Source: Ochotona curzoniae
Taxonomy: Eukaryota; Chordata; Mammalia; Lagomorpha; Ochotonidae
Direction: 5' to 3'
Assembly (NCBI RefSeq): GCF_017591425.1
Contig: NW_024464918.1
Span: 22,224,001 to 22,288,000 of the forward strand
Length of the DNA stretch: 64,000 bases
Position 1 is the first letter of the stretch; the number at the start of each line of letters is the position of its first letter. The position numbers and the translations under genes were made by a program. Of this stretch, positions 38,028 through 49,711 are shown piece by piece. The notes under the pieces were generated by a model. That model was not told where the DNA came from. It made no database searches and saw only the letters and a list, made by a program, of their open reading frames with translations.

Positions 38028-38345
38028 TATAATTTATTTACTTATTTTACTTGAAAGTCTGAGTTACAGAGAAAAAGGGAGAGAGAGAGGGAATCTTCTG
38101 TTTGTTGCTTTATTCCCTAAGTGGCCACAGCAGCAAGAGCTGAACCTGTCTGAAGCTGGGAGTCAGGAGCTTCTTCTGGGTCTCCCACATAAGTACAGGG
38201 GCCAAAGGACTTGAGCCATCCTCTGCTGTTTTCACAGGCCACAAGCAGTGATCAGAATTGGAAATGGGGTAGCACGGTCACGAACTGGCGCCAGTATGGG
38301 ATGCTATCCCTGCAGACAGAAGATTATCTGGCTATGCCATCACAC
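38028..38345 (-). mobile_element. CSINE, reverse, full length
   Basis: 'tataatttatttacttattt' tail complement, 'gagttacagagaaaaaggga', 'gggtctcccacataagtaca' and 'tggctatgccatcacaccat' head. Confidence 0.9.
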
Positions 38346-38614
38346 CATCCCCATGCATCTCTGTCTTTTGACTAAATACTGTTTTGAAATACAACTAACC
38401 CTATTGACTCTTGTCAAATTGTCATGTAGTGATGTGTTATTTGCATATATCACTTTCTTAACCTGTAAGCTTTTACGTGGCTGTTGCATTGCATCTAGTT
38501 TTTCACTACTAGTGCTGAACAGATTTGGGGTTGATTTTCATAAGTTCCTTGTTAAATTCACCATTTAATATGTGATGTAATTTGTATATTTATCTTGTGA
38601 TTTTTTTCTCACTG
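38346..38614. other. Unassigned sequence
   Basis: No gene or clear repeat. Confidence 0.35.
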
Positions 38615-38725
38615 TCCTCCAATATAAACATAATGAAGGCAACGTGTTTTCTTTTACCCATAACTCTGTCTCCAACATTCCCAGACTGTTTACCCAATAC
38701 ATAGAAATTGAACAAATGAAAAATG
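38615..38725 (+). mobile_element. L2 3' end, forward
   Basis: 'aatataaacataatgaaggc' and 'acccaatacatagaaattga' followed by 'acaaatgaa' match the terminal L2 segment. Confidence 0.65.
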
Positions 38726-38754
38726 AGCATGACAGCATCCCTCTTACCCTGTTT

Positions 38755-38885
38755 AATAGAAGTACAGCTCCCTGAGGGCAGGGACAGTTGCCTATATCTG
38801 CTTCCCCATCCTGTCTGACTTAGTGGAGTGCTCACATTGGGGGCCTCATACTCTCCAAGGACAATCAAGTGTACTGTTGAACACG
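38755..38885 (+). mobile_element. L2 3' end fragment, forward
   Basis: 'tacagctccctgagggcagg' followed by 'gtggagtgctcacattgggg' is the same terminal L2 region as the neighbouring copy. Confidence 0.65.
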
Positions 38886-38984
38886 TTGGTCAGATACATG
38901 CAACTCAGCACCTGTGGGTCCTTCAGTGCTGATGACACAGCATCCTGAAAAGGGTTCCCAGCAGCAGCTGCCATCTGCTCTCAT

Positions 38985-39662
38985 CACTTCCCCTGAACCT
39001 ACTCTGCCCTAAGCCACTCCTGTCACATAGCTAGATCTTTTCATTTCCTTCCAAGACAGTCTCTTCACTTACACCCTTAGGTTAATTCTTCTATACTTCC
39101 CGGAGTTGTCAGAGTGACATGTTCAAACCTATGTCTGATCAGGGCAGTGCTCTTCTCAGTCACTCCGGGGTCCCCCATCCACACTGGATACATTCCAAAG
39201 CTGATCACAAATGTTCTACACAGCACAGCCTGGTCTGCATCTACCATCCTCCCACTCACGTCTGTGCTCTGCCTGGCTGCTGCCCTTAATCACTTGTTTT
39301 CTGCAGCCTCCCTGACTCCCTGTGATTCCTGGAACTTAGACCCCTCTTTTCCCTCTTCCTCCACTCCCTTCCCCCACCACCAGGCTTTTACATGCATTAC
39401 TCCCCTTCAGCCTTCTTTCTAACACCCTCCCTTATACATTAAATACTTTCCCACCTGGACACATCCTATCAGTCTTTCTCCTGTATCATCCATCCTAGTG
39501 TGTAGGTATTGTGTATGTACGGATTATGTCTTATTTGTATCTCTCACAATGAACACAAGCCAATAGTGTGCATCTCTGCCATTATATATGTTTATTGATG
39601 TACTGTCAATGCCAAGGACACCGCTGGCCAATAAAAGCATTGAATGCCTATTTGTTGACTAA
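38985..39662 (+). mobile_element. L2 3' region, forward, about 680 bp
   Basis: Long CT-rich run with 'gtctgatcagggcagtgctc', 'cctcttccactcccttc'-type blocks, 'tttctcctgtatcatccatc' and the end 'gaatgcctatttgttgacta'. This is the largest L2 piece in the window. Confidence 0.8.
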
Positions 39663-39754
39663 ACCTTTTATGCAACATGGACACATGCCCTTGACCTGCA
39701 TCATGCTGCGTGATTTCCACCACCGTCCTACGATGGCACTATGACAATGATAAA

Positions 39755-39930
39755 GAGATAGACTGACCTTACAGTTAGGCAGTTTGGGTGAAATTCCCCA
39801 GTCCATGGCATTTACTGGCTCTGGACCAAAGGCCAGTTACTCTCATCTTTACCAAGTCTGTGTTACGCCTTCTGTAGAGACCAAAGGGACATATTCATGA
39901 TCATTATTTACTACTATTTGTTGTATTTTA
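39755..39930 (+). mobile_element. MIR, forward
   Basis: 'tagactgaccttacagttag' start, 'ggccagttactctcatcttt' core and 'gacatattcatgatcattat' end. Confidence 0.55.
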
Positions 39931-40509
39931 TCAGATTGTGTATAAGGCAGCCAATTCAACATTACAAGTTTTTCAACCGTAGTCCTAGATATAGGAATCA
40001 AATCCCATCTTATTTAATCATCTTTCTCATGTGATCATTTAAAATTTAATAGCAATTTTGGGGCATACTGTTTGGAGGAGTGAAGTACTCTCTTGTTAAT
40101 ACTTTGTTTCAAATAGGAAAAATGTTAACACAAGATTATATGTGCCCAGAAAAATGGGATGTATAAGTCAGATGCCCTAAGGTGATTAAGTTAATTGGTG
40201 CCCAGAGTGTTCCTGCAATGAATGAGTCACAGCTTTGTGTTCAGTTTTTGTAAGGCTCTGGACAAGAGCTGTGCTTGTTGATCTTATGCCTTGATTTCTA
40301 CACTACAACATTTGTTTATAAGTTGTCTGATAGGTTTAAAAACAGTAATAGCTCCAAAGAGAAAGGAAGAAAACTGCTCTCTTTCTGGTAATATAGGAGA
40401 GAGAAATACTGGGTGTGTGTTAGAAAGAAATGTCTTGAATCGGGCCAGTCTGATTTTTAAAGTTTCGCAGAGGAATTATCACGTCTTAAGATGGAATGAC
40501 TCATCAGCA
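39931..40509. other. Unassigned intronic sequence
   Basis: No gene or clear repeat. Confidence 0.4.
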
Positions 40510-40670
40510 TCCAAGTTGTGTGATGTGGGACAGATTTAAAAGTTTGTTGCATTCTTTTGCAGAATAGGAAAAACAGTACCTGTATCATAAGTTTGTTTTA
40601 ATGAGGTAACCATGCGTGCACTTTCAAAGATTGTACATGGCACACAGAATCTGATAGTTATCATTTTTTT
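40510..40670 (+). mobile_element. MIR, forward
   Basis: 'agttgtgtgatgtgggacag', 'gcagaataggaaaaacagta' and 'gattgtacatggcacacaga' follow MIR order. Confidence 0.65.
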
Positions 40671-40989
40671 TTTTACACTCTAGAGTGCGGAAAAAAGAAT
40701 GCCAAAAGAAATTTCACCATTACAATAGCAAAGCTCATCAATTTTTGTCTGTGAAGCGTATTTCCCCCTCAGTATTGTCTGTGATTTAACCTCAAGTTAC
40801 AGAACCAACATATGTTTTTCCTGCAGTGTAAAAGTTTAGATGAGTGTAATATAAGATTTAAGAAGCAGCCCTTTCCAGATCCCCTCCTGCTCCTTTTCCT
40901 CCTCCTCCATTCCTCCCCCCACCAATCAAGTTAATCAAGAGTTTTGATGCATCTAAATTTCTTACAGAATACATAGTCAAGTCTTCCTT

Positions 40990-41225
40990 ATTCTGTGGAC
41001 CCTTTTCCATGGACTTTTTCCTCTCAGGTTTCTGTATTCAGCCACGCCTTCTCTTGGAGCATGCTCTCACCTCACCCTCCCTACTCTCACTGTCAACCCC
41101 CAGGGAACTAGGTCTCCTCCACTGAGTGCTAAGTAGTGTGCCTAGTTTGCTTCTCTGTAACAGCGCTCAATACATCTGCAGGCCTGCAGTTCATTATTTA
41201 CATGTTGGACTCTCCCAGCGGGGAA
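40990..41225 (+). mobile_element. Possible L2 fragment, forward
   Basis: CT-rich sequence with 'ctgtaacagcgctcaataca' and 'ttcattatttacatgttgga' resembling L2 3' blocks, but diverged. Confidence 0.4.
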
Positions 41226-41929
41226 GAGTTGTAAGAGTGGATTCATAAATCATACATTCAGAGGCTGAACTAAATAGACTTTTAACACCCACTCAGAGCA
41301 TTAAAAAGATAATGCACATCGTTATCTCAGCACCAGGGCCAGCAGTAGTAAGTGGTCGCTCATACTACTAATGATTGTGATGGTTAGCAGTGGTGGTATT
41401 TGTAGGGGGTGAGGAAGCAGATGAGGTATAATGATTATCTTTATAGATGCTGTTAGGATCTATAATACCACAGCCTTGCATTTCAGGGCTTCGGAATAAA
41501 AGATTACTAAGTAGACAAAGATGAAATTCCAGCTCTCTGAAACTTCTCAGATTCTGAGATGCAGACGAGACAATTTTGAAGCTTTGTGGCTTTGGTCTTT
41601 GCTAGCAAAGTCATCTCCAGAGATAATTTAACACTCAAAATGAGAACTTGCAGTTTCTAGTTTCTGAGACAAGAAAGACAACGTGGAAGGAAATGAACTT
41701 CATAGGTGTTACACTGTTTACATTCAAAGTTGTGTTAATTAGGGTTTTAAGTACTTAAACATTAGCAATATACTGCAGGATTGAATCTGAAGTATTAATG
41801 CTGTGATTAACTCAGTGATTTTAGTAGTCAGATGTGTGAATGACTAAATTGTGAGGTTCTGGATTCAGACTTCTTTGCTTTGACCATAACCATTGCATGC
41901 TAGCTCTGTTCATGTATTTACTCTTTTTA
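41226..41929. other. Unassigned intronic sequence
   Basis: No gene or clear repeat. Confidence 0.4.
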
Positions 41930-42246
41930 AAAAAGACTTATTTATTTTTATTGGAAAGACAGATTTACAGAGAAAAGGAGAAATAGATCTTCTGTATACT
42001 AGTTCACTGCCCAAATGGCCACAGTGGCCAGGGCCATGTGAATCTAAAACCAGGAACCAGGAGCTTCCTCTGGGTCTCTCACATAGGTGCAAGGTCCCAA
42101 GGCGCTGGACCTTCCTGTACTGCTTTCCCAGGCCACAAGCAGGGAGCTGGATGGGAAATGAAGCAACTGGGATACAAACTAATGCCCATAAGGGATACCA
42201 GTGCTTGTAAGTACAATATCAGCAGTTGAGCTATCACATTGGGTCC
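41930..42246 (-). mobile_element. CSINE, reverse, full length
   Basis: 'aaaaaagacttatttatttt' tail complement, 'gatttacagagaaaaggaga', 'tttcccaggccacaagcagg' and 'gagctatcacattgggtccc' head. Confidence 0.93.
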
Positions 42247-42249
42247 CCA

Positions 42250-42480
42250 GCCATGTACTCTTGCAGCAAGCATTTCATTTTCAGTGTAAGACACTATGCT
42301 AAGTAGTTGGATAAGCAGTGAATAGGCAAAGGAAAATCCTTGCCACTACAGAGCAAATCAGGATAGAGACATTGAAGGGTGACGTTTAATATCGTAGGTA
42401 ATGTTTTCATTTCCCTGAGTTATTCATGCCCTTGAGCACTGTAAGATATGCACAGGAAGGCTGTCAAGTGGGAAGAAAAT
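42250..42480 (-). mobile_element. L2 3' region, reverse
   Basis: 'gtgtaagacactatgctaag' followed by 'gcagtgaataggcaaaggaa' and 'gaggg'-type L2 blocks in reversed order; 3' end toward the left. Confidence 0.5.
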
Positions 42481-43084
42481 GAGGGTTGATAGAAAATGGA
42501 ACCCCGGTGATTTCCAGAAATTGGCTTATTCAAGTTCCAGCCTGATTGCCTAGTCCCTTGCTGCAAAGGAGCTGGAATACACTTTCAAGGAGTTCTTCCC
42601 GGGCCTTTTGCTTCCCAGGAAGTTGGGTTTTACAGCATATACAATTGTACTGTGACTTGCTGTGGTTAATGACAGTCTCTTTCAATGGTGGAGAGTCATG
42701 TCCAAAGCATTTCACATTTAGCAAAAAGGTTCCTCTGCTTGCAGTCACTCCAGCATTTCGTGATATGATGTCAGAAGTGTGACTGTTGGGTGCACCCTTG
42801 TTGCTTGCTTCTTTTGAGCCACCCTTACTGCATCTTTACTCCTGTGTCCTCTCTGAAAACTTCTATTTAGCTTTTGTTCCTCCAAAAAAGCATCCTCCTG
42901 TTAAGCTTATAGAGACTATACCATAATTAGAGACTATACAGTAGTTACTATAGAAATATTGGGATGGAGGAAGAAGAGCCTCGGACTAAATTAAAATCCA
43001 TTATTTGCCATTCCAAGATGATTGCTATTTGAACAGCACTCTTTGCATATATAGGCAGATGCATTTTAAATGTCTTAAATCAGG
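42481..43084. other. Unassigned intronic sequence
   Basis: Contains an 18-bp near-duplicate of 'agagactatac' spaced about 20 bp (42911-42940). No gene recognised. Confidence 0.4.
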
Positions 43085-43365
43085 TACCAGCATTGCACTA
43101 CAGTAAGTAAAGCTACTATCTGCAATGACAGCATCCCCTGTCGGTACTGGTTTGAGTCTCAGTTGCTCCACTTCTGATCCAGCTCCCTGCTGATGCATCA
43201 GGGAAAGCAGCAAAGAATGGCACAGATGCTTGGGCCCTGCCACTTCTGTGAATGAAGTGGACCCAGTCCCAGCCCTTGTGGCATTTTGGAGAGTGAGCCA
43301 GTGTATGCAAGATCTCTCTCTCTCTCTCTAATTCTGACTTTCGAATAAAAAAATAAGTATTTTTA
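43085..43365 (+). mobile_element. CSINE, forward, diverged
   Basis: 'taccagcattgcactacagt' head, 'ggtttgagtctcagttgctc' B-box region, a (CT) tract at 43314-43329 and the tail 'ctgactttcgaataaaaaaa'. Confidence 0.85.
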
Positions 43366-43655
43366 CAGTTATTTGTGCATTTATTTGCAAAGCAGAGTTA
43401 GAGAAAGAGAGACAGCAAGATTTTCCATCTGCTTGTTCACTCCCCAAATGGTTACAACAACTGGAGCTGGGCCCATCCAAACTTAGGAGCCAAGGGTTTC
43501 TGTGCCGCCCATGTGGGTATAGGGACCTGAGAATGTGGGCTATATCTTGCTTCTTTCCCAGGCTCATTAGCAGGGAGCTGGATTGGAAGTGAAGCAGCCA
43601 GAACTCTAACTGATACCTATATGGGATGCTGACCCCACAGGCAGTGACTTCCTCT
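43366..43655 (-). mobile_element. CSINE, reverse
   Basis: 'gcatttatttgcaaagcaga', 'gttcactccccaaatggtta', 'gcttctttcccaggctcatt' and 'cctatatgggatgctgaccc' in reversed order. It directly abuts the tail of the preceding forward copy. Confidence 0.9.
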
Positions 43656-43720
43656 ACACTTCCCTCCCGCTTGCTCTCCCATTTCTCTTTCTACCTTTCA
43701 AATAAATAAATAGAAGTAAG
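43656..43720 (+). mobile_element. CSINE tail fragment, forward
   Basis: 'tctctttctacctttcaaat' followed by AAATAAAT is only the last part of a forward C repeat. Confidence 0.6.
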
Positions 43721-44029
43721 TAAAATTTCAAGGCCTTAAATTATGTAATACTGCTGATTATTTCCATAAATACTTGGAATTAGTTTTAAAATAAGATGTA
43801 GAATAAAACATAAAATAGGTAAATCAATAAGTAAGAAAAAGATGGCATTGCTGTTCCTCGAATGCAATTTCTCCAAATCAATAAATGGTACTGCTTTCCA
43901 CAAAAATAATTTATTTAAAATTGAGCTGGAACATTGCAGATATATGTGGGCTTATAGTTTCTTTAATGGAGCTGTTTGCTCATGTTGTTTACTATCTTTG
44001 CTAATAACCACTCACAATTTTGCATAGCC
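43721..44029. other. Unassigned AT-rich sequence
   Basis: No gene or clear repeat. Confidence 0.35.
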
Positions 44030-44160
44030 TGTATTGCTTCTTCAAGTTTCTTTCTCCTTAACTGTAATATTTATAACGGTGTGGATTAAATAAAAAAAGA
44101 AAATATAAGCCATTTAGTGCAGTGCCTGGAATACATTAAACACATGTTCATGTTTTAAGC
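44030..44160 (+). mobile_element. MIR fragment, forward
   Basis: 'tttctttctccttaactgta' and 'agtgcagtgcctggaataca' fit the MIR 3' half. Confidence 0.65.
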
Positions 44161-44369
44161 GCATGGCTGTGACCTTCAGTCCTACTGAGGATTGTGCTAC
44201 ACAACATTCTTTCAATGCCCCACCCACCAGGGAAAGGTGTCATTGCCTCCTTCACTACTTCTCGATGATCAGCATGTAATCTAGACTCTTTCCACATCAT
44301 AAACAAGCTGGTGAGGAAAAAAAATAGAGGCTCCAGGACAAACACAACTTGGTTATCCAGCAACCTACT

Positions 44370-44545
44370 GCAAAATTGAGGAAGAAAATTGGTCCTCCTA
44401 GTAATTCAGTTCTCCCATCTACAAATGGAGAGTAGTAATTGCATATATTTCATAGTCCTGCTTCAAATCTGAAATGGGAGGATGCCCATGAAATACTATA
44501 AGATGCTCAGCATATGTGTACATTCTATAAATAGAAGATGTTTAA
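44370..44545 (+). mobile_element. MIR, forward
   Basis: 'cagttctcccatctacaaat' core followed by 'aagatgctcagcatatgtgt'. Confidence 0.6.
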
Positions 44546-44772
44546 AGATGACAAAATGAGGATGGTGAGGTGCATAAGTTTGGAATGAGTCCAGATACCC
44601 CTTATTCCAGTACAAGCTTCATTTTCCATATGTGAACATTGGCAACAATTTCTCATTAGGATCTTCAACTTCAAGTCACTTTCTCTTCACTTCTGTCCAT
44701 TGTATAACTGCAGAGTTAGCTTCCCTTGAAAACAAATTAGAACATGCTTCTGTTAAAAAAGTGTTTATCCAG

Positions 44773-45017
44773 GGCCAGCACCGTGACTTAGTAGGCTGGC
44801 TAAATCTTCACTTGCAGTGTTAACATCCCATACGGACACTGGCTGTTCTGCTTCCAATCCAGCTCACTGTTTATGGTCTGAGAAAGTGACAGAGGATGGT
44901 TCAAGTGCTTTGGTCCCTGAACCCACATGGGAGACTTGGATGAGGCTCCTAGCTCCTGGCTTTGAATTGCCTCAGCTCCAACCATTGCGGCCATTTGTGG
45001 AGTGAACCAGCAGATTG

Positions 45018-45094
<77 letters not shown>

Positions 45095-45150
45095 CTCATC
45101 ATCTCTCAGTAACTCTGTCTCATATAAAAATAAAATAAATCTTTAGAAAA
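44773..45150 (+). mobile_element. CSINE, forward, with expanded CT tract
   Basis: Complete C repeat from 'ggccagcaccgtgacttagt'. Its pyrimidine-rich tail has grown into a 74-bp CT/GT microsatellite. The target duplication tgtttatccag is exact at 44762-44772 and 45151-45161. Confidence 0.95.
45022..45095. repeat. (CT)n-(GT)n microsatellite in a SINE tail
   Basis: About 32 CT units with one CTTT interruption at 45060-45065, then four GT units. Confidence 0.95.
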
Positions 45151-45438
45151 TGTTTATCCAGAGACATGCCCTTAACTTAGCTGTTAAGATGCCTACATCC
45201 CATATCTGAGTACCTTGGTTCCGTAACCAACTCTGAATACAGATTTTATCTGCTAACTTTTTCTGCTAGCTTTAACTGCTAACTCCTGCTTCCTACTAAT
45301 GCAAACCCTGGGAGTTAGCAGTGAAGACCCAGACAGTTGGGAGGTTTCACATATCTTCCAGGTTTGGATAGGCCTAATTCCTGCCACTCAAGTAATTCAA
45401 GGAACGATCAGTGAATGGGATGTTTTCACTTTCCACTA

Positions 45439-45440
<2 letters not shown>

Positions 45441-45482
<42 letters not shown>
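45441..45482. repeat. (GT)15(AT)6 compound microsatellite
   Basis: Fifteen perfect GT units pass directly into AT units. Confidence 0.95.
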
Positions 45483-45574
45483 CTCTGCAATAAGTAAATA
45501 TTTTGAAAATATTCAAGCAATTATTTTTGTAAAGGGATTTTAAAAATTGTCTATATACCTTTTCTTTCAAATGT

Positions 45575-45900
45575 TTTATTTTCTTGCTTTCCTTTTATAT
45601 GAAAGGTGACAAGAGGGAGACAGGCAGACAGAAACAGAGAGGTAGATTGATCTTCCATTTGCTGATTCACTCTTCAAGTGCCCACGGTAGCCAGGACAAG
45701 GCCAGGGTGAAGCCAGGAAACAGGAATTGAATCAGGATCTGCCAAGTAGGTGGCAGGGACTCAAGTGATTGAGCTTCCTAAGGGTGCACATTAGGAGGAA
45801 GCTAGATCAAAAGCAGAGCCAGGACTTGCACCCAGTCACCCCCAACAGGGGATGCAGCATCCCAAGCAACATCTTCACTGCTCCACTAAACACCTGTCAC
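45575..45900 (-). mobile_element. CSINE-related element, reverse, old
   Basis: 'gagggagacaggcagacaga', 'gattcactcttcaagtgccc', 'gcagagccaggacttgcacc' and 'ccactaaacacctgtcac' in reversed order of the older subfamily. Confidence 0.75.
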
Positions 45901-45984
45901 CAGTAATCATTAGACAAAGCACAACTGCAAACCCGCCATCTGGACAGTCACATATCATTTAATTTATTCTCATATTCTTTTTGA

Positions 45985-46272
45985 GTTTTCTGAAAACTTT
46001 ACTTGAAATGCAGTGAGGAAGAGAAAAATCTATCAACTGCTGGTTTATTAGCTCAAATACCTACAAATAACTGGGGCTAAAGCAAGACGTAGTCAGCCCA
46101 AAACTTAATTTAGGTCCCTCCCCTTTGGGTGGCAGGGAACAAAGAACTTGAGTCATCATGTGCTGCCTTCCCAGATACAGAACATGGATTGGAAACAGAG
46201 CAAGTGGGACTCCAACTGCCCTCTGATATAGAATGCTGATATCACCACAGGCACCTTCACTGATGAATCAAA
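45985..46272 (-). mobile_element. CSINE-related element, reverse, old
   Basis: 'tttacttgaaatgcagtgag', 'aataactggggctaaagcaa' and 'ggaaacagagcaagtgggac' follow the same older form as the neighbour at 45575. Confidence 0.65.
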
Positions 46273-47344
46273 TGCTTACCTTCGCTTTATTTTTCTAGCC
46301 ATACCTCTGTTGCCTTCTTAAACCTTTCCCAAGAAGCACAGTGATCTACAGCTTATTTTTCGTATTCATCTTCTCTATCCTTTTTTTTTAATTTTCCTTA
46401 TTCGCTCTTTGCATTTTAGTCTTAATCATCAAATTTGTATTTGGTGAGGTCGTCTGTTGGGCACTGTTATTCAGCAAGGACTTGGATAGACACAGTCTCA
46501 CCTTCACAATACACTTCCTTTTGTTCTCCATCTCTCCAGCCCACCTCCGCCTTGTGTGTGTGTGTCCCTTTCCTTGAGCAGGTAGAACATGCAAGTTTGA
46601 TAGATATCGTAACATTAAAATTTTTATAGTTTCTCTGGTGGAAAATCAAATGTAATTCTATATAACAGAACTGTATAGGGCATTCAAAACCAATTTGCTC
46701 AACTTTATATACATTTACTTAAGTAGTATTAGTCAATATAAATATTTATATTGAACATTTTCTGGCTCCTTAAAAATATGCATTTTTTCACCTCACATAC
46801 ATAGAAATTTCTGTTTGGATCTAACATTTTTTTGTAAAGGTGCCTTTGAAGTAGCTGTTTAAAAATTCGAGATCTGAACTCAGTCACCAAGGAAACAACA
46901 AGATAGACTATTTGTTTCATTTATACCTGAAATAGAAGGTCTTGCTACCAGTTACAAATATAATTCCATTAGGATCCCTTCCTCCACTAATTTGATTATT
47001 TTTAATTTTGCATTCGGTGTTTTTTACACATATTTATCAAATGTCTGCCTTAAACACAGGGCCCTGATGTATGTTTCTCGATCTAACTGACCTTGAGTAC
47101 AAAATTGTTTTCTACTGTGTTTGAGATTTCTCCCCTGTGTACAATGAAGCTGACTTCTTACTCTATAACACCTCTGAAATAACTTTGAACCCAGAGAGAA
47201 AGGCAATAAAACAAGAATGAATGGCACATAGACTTCTCCATGAGCATCTTTGCAAAAGCCTTCGACATCTACACAAAGGAATACAGTGTAAAGAGGCTTT
47301 CCCAGTGCTGGATAGTGAAATTAAAGTGGGGCTTTAACACGTAA
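46273..47344. other. Unassigned AT-rich sequence
   Basis: No gene or clear repeat; a short GT tract sits at 46553-46564. Confidence 0.4.
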
Positions 47345-48214
47345 TTCCCTGGTGACTTGTGATACCAAGTATCTTTTCTGTTGGCCATTTGTGTTTCATC
47401 CTTTGAGAAATTTCTGTTCTTATTCTTAATCCATTTTTTAGCTGGATTACTTATTTTATTCTTGAGTTTCTTGAGCCTCTCACATAATTCAGACAGTAAT
47501 ATTTTATCATATGTGGAGTTTTCAGATATTTTCTCTTATCCTGTCACTGACCTCCTTACTTGCTTGAATGTTTAACTTTCCTATGCAGATGCTTCTTAGC
47601 TTGATGTACTCCCGCTTGTCCATTTCACTTCTATTACCTGTGCTTCTGGGGTACTATCCAAGGAGTCTTGCAGTGTCTTCCCTGTTTCCTCCAATAATCG
47701 CACACTTTCAGGTCTTAGGCGGACATCTTCCACCCACTGTGAGTTGCTTTTTGTGTAAGGTTTAAGGTAGGGGGTTTTGTTTCATATTTCCACATACAGA
47801 AGATTTTGGAGAGACACCCCTTTTTCCAGAGTGTGATCTTAGCTCATTAATCAAAGATTAATTGGTTTTAGATGTGTGAATTAATCTGGGATCCCTGATT
47901 TGTTCCATTGGTTTATATGTCTGTTCTTACACTATACCAGGTTGTTTTAATTATAACTTTCCTGTAATATGTCTTAAAATCTGGTATTGCAATGCCTCCA
48001 GCTATATTTTTATTGCCTAATTAGCTGTTTGTATCTCTTGTGATTCCATATGGATTTCTGTGTTTTTTTTTTTTCCTGATCTGAGAAGAATGTTTTTGTA
48101 TTTTGATTAGGATGACATTAAATCTGTAAATTGCTTTGGCTAGCATGGACATTTTGATGAGTTAATTTTTCCAACCTATAAACATGGAAGATATTTTGTG
48201 TCATTTATTTCTTA

Positions 48215-48530
48215 ACTTTTTAAAAGTTTGATTTTAATTGGAAAGGCCGATTTACACAGAGAAAGAGACAAGAGACAAAGATCTTCCGTTAGCTGGTTCA
48301 CTCCCCAAATGACCACAACAGCTGGAGCTGAGCCAATCTGAAGCCAGGTGCCTCCTCCAGGTAGGCTACCTGGGTACAGGGTCCCAAGGGTTTGGACCAT
48401 CCTCCTTTGCCTTCTTAGGCTGCAAGTAGAGAACTGGATGGGAAGTGGAGCAGCCAAGACACAAAATGGCACCCATATGGGATATTGTAGCTTCCAGGCA
48501 GAGGATCGGCCAAACCCTCCTTTAAAAAAA
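48215..48530 (-). mobile_element. CSINE, reverse, inserted in the L1
   Basis: 'ttaattggaaaggccgattt', 'gttcactccccaaatgacca', 'ggcacccatatgggatattg'. The L1 match resumes at 'acctcattctacagatattt'. Target duplication not clear. Confidence 0.92.
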
Positions 48531-49230
48531 AAAATAAAAACCTCATTCTACAGATATTTCATGTGCTTGATCAAATTTATCCCTAGGTATTTAATTTTTT
48601 GTAGCTATTGTGAATGGGGCCAATCTTACAATTTGTTTCTTAGGTGTAATGTTTTTGTTCATGTAAGATCTATTGACTTTGTGTGATGATTCTATAGTCT
48701 GCAAATCTTTCTTATGGGTTCCAATAATTTCTTACCAGAATCTGCTGGCTCTCTTATATGTAGGATCATATCTTATGCAAATGAGTAACTTGGCTTTCCC
48801 TATACACATTTGTATTCTTCATTTCTTTTTCTTGACTAATAACTCTAGTTTAAACTTCTAGAAACTGTAGTGAATAATAATGATGAGAATGGGCATGCTT
48901 CTCCAATTCTGAATCTTAGTGGAAATGCTTCTAGCTTTTTCCTTTTAACAAATTGTTCCTTCTATAAACAAATAATCCAAGGCTTGTTTTCTTTTTTGTC
49001 TTGAAAGGTTGTTGTATTTTATATGATTTCTTGGCATCTGTTGAGGTAATCCCGTGGTTTCTTAATGTGATACATCACATTTAATAGTTTATATATGTTG
49101 GACCATTCCTGCAAGCCAGGGATAAGTCCTACTTGGTCTAGATGAATGGTTTTTGTATATATTGTTGATTTGATTTGCTAGTACTTTTGCGTCTAGATTT
49201 ATCAGGATTGTTGGTCTGCAATTATCTTTT

Positions 49231-49565
49231 TTTTTAAGATTTATTTATTTTTTTTTATTACAAAGTCAGATATACAGAGAGGAGGAGAGACAGAGAGGAA
49301 GATCTTCCATCCGATGATTCACTCCCCAAGTGAGTCGCAATGGCCGGTGCTGCGCCGATCCGAAGCCAGGAACCAGAAACTTCCTCTGGGTCTCCCACGC
49401 AGGTGCTGAGTCCCAAAGCTTTGGGTCGTTCTCAACTGCTTTCCCAGGCCACAAGCAGGGAGCTGGATGGGAAGTGGAGCTTCCGGGATTAGAACCAGCG
49501 CCCATATGGGATCCTGGCGCGTTCAAGGCGAGGACTTTAGTCGCTAGGCCATGGCGCCGGGCCCA
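49231..49565 (-). mobile_element. CSINE, reverse, full length, young, inserted in the L1
   Basis: Complete reversed copy ending in the head complement 'ctaggccatggcgccgggcc'. The exact 16-bp duplication tctgcaattatctttt lies at 49215-49230 and 49566-49581, so the empty site can be read directly. Confidence 0.98.
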
Positions 49566-49711
49566 TCTGCAATTATCTTTTAAAGCTGTATCTTTTTCTG
49601 GTTTAGAGTTAAGGTGATGGTGGCCTCTCAGAGGAGTTTGGGAAAATGTCCTCTCCTTAAATTGTTTTGAATAGCTTGAGAAGATTTGGATTTCATTCTT
49701 TAAAAGTTTGA

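Larger units (their letters stand above)
47345..49711 (-). mobile_element. L1 3' part (ORF2 end and downstream), reverse, interrupted
   Basis: Blocks such as 'ttctgttggccatttgtgtt', 'gttgttttaattataacttt', 'gcaatgcctccagctatatt', 'gacattaaatctgtaaattg', 'gtgaatggggccaatcttac' and 'gcctctcagaggagtttggg' occur in the order of a reversed mammalian L1. Many frame breaks make it inactive. Forward CSINE-free L1 pieces are 47345-48214, 48531-49214 and 49582-49711. Confidence 0.85.

Noticed and set aside
45022..45095. CRISPR-like regular repeat array
   Set aside because: It is a dinucleotide microsatellite without spacers, and the DNA is mammalian.
44800..45102. Arginine/glutamate-rich minus-strand frame
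   Set aside because: It is a translation of a CT microsatellite within a SINE.
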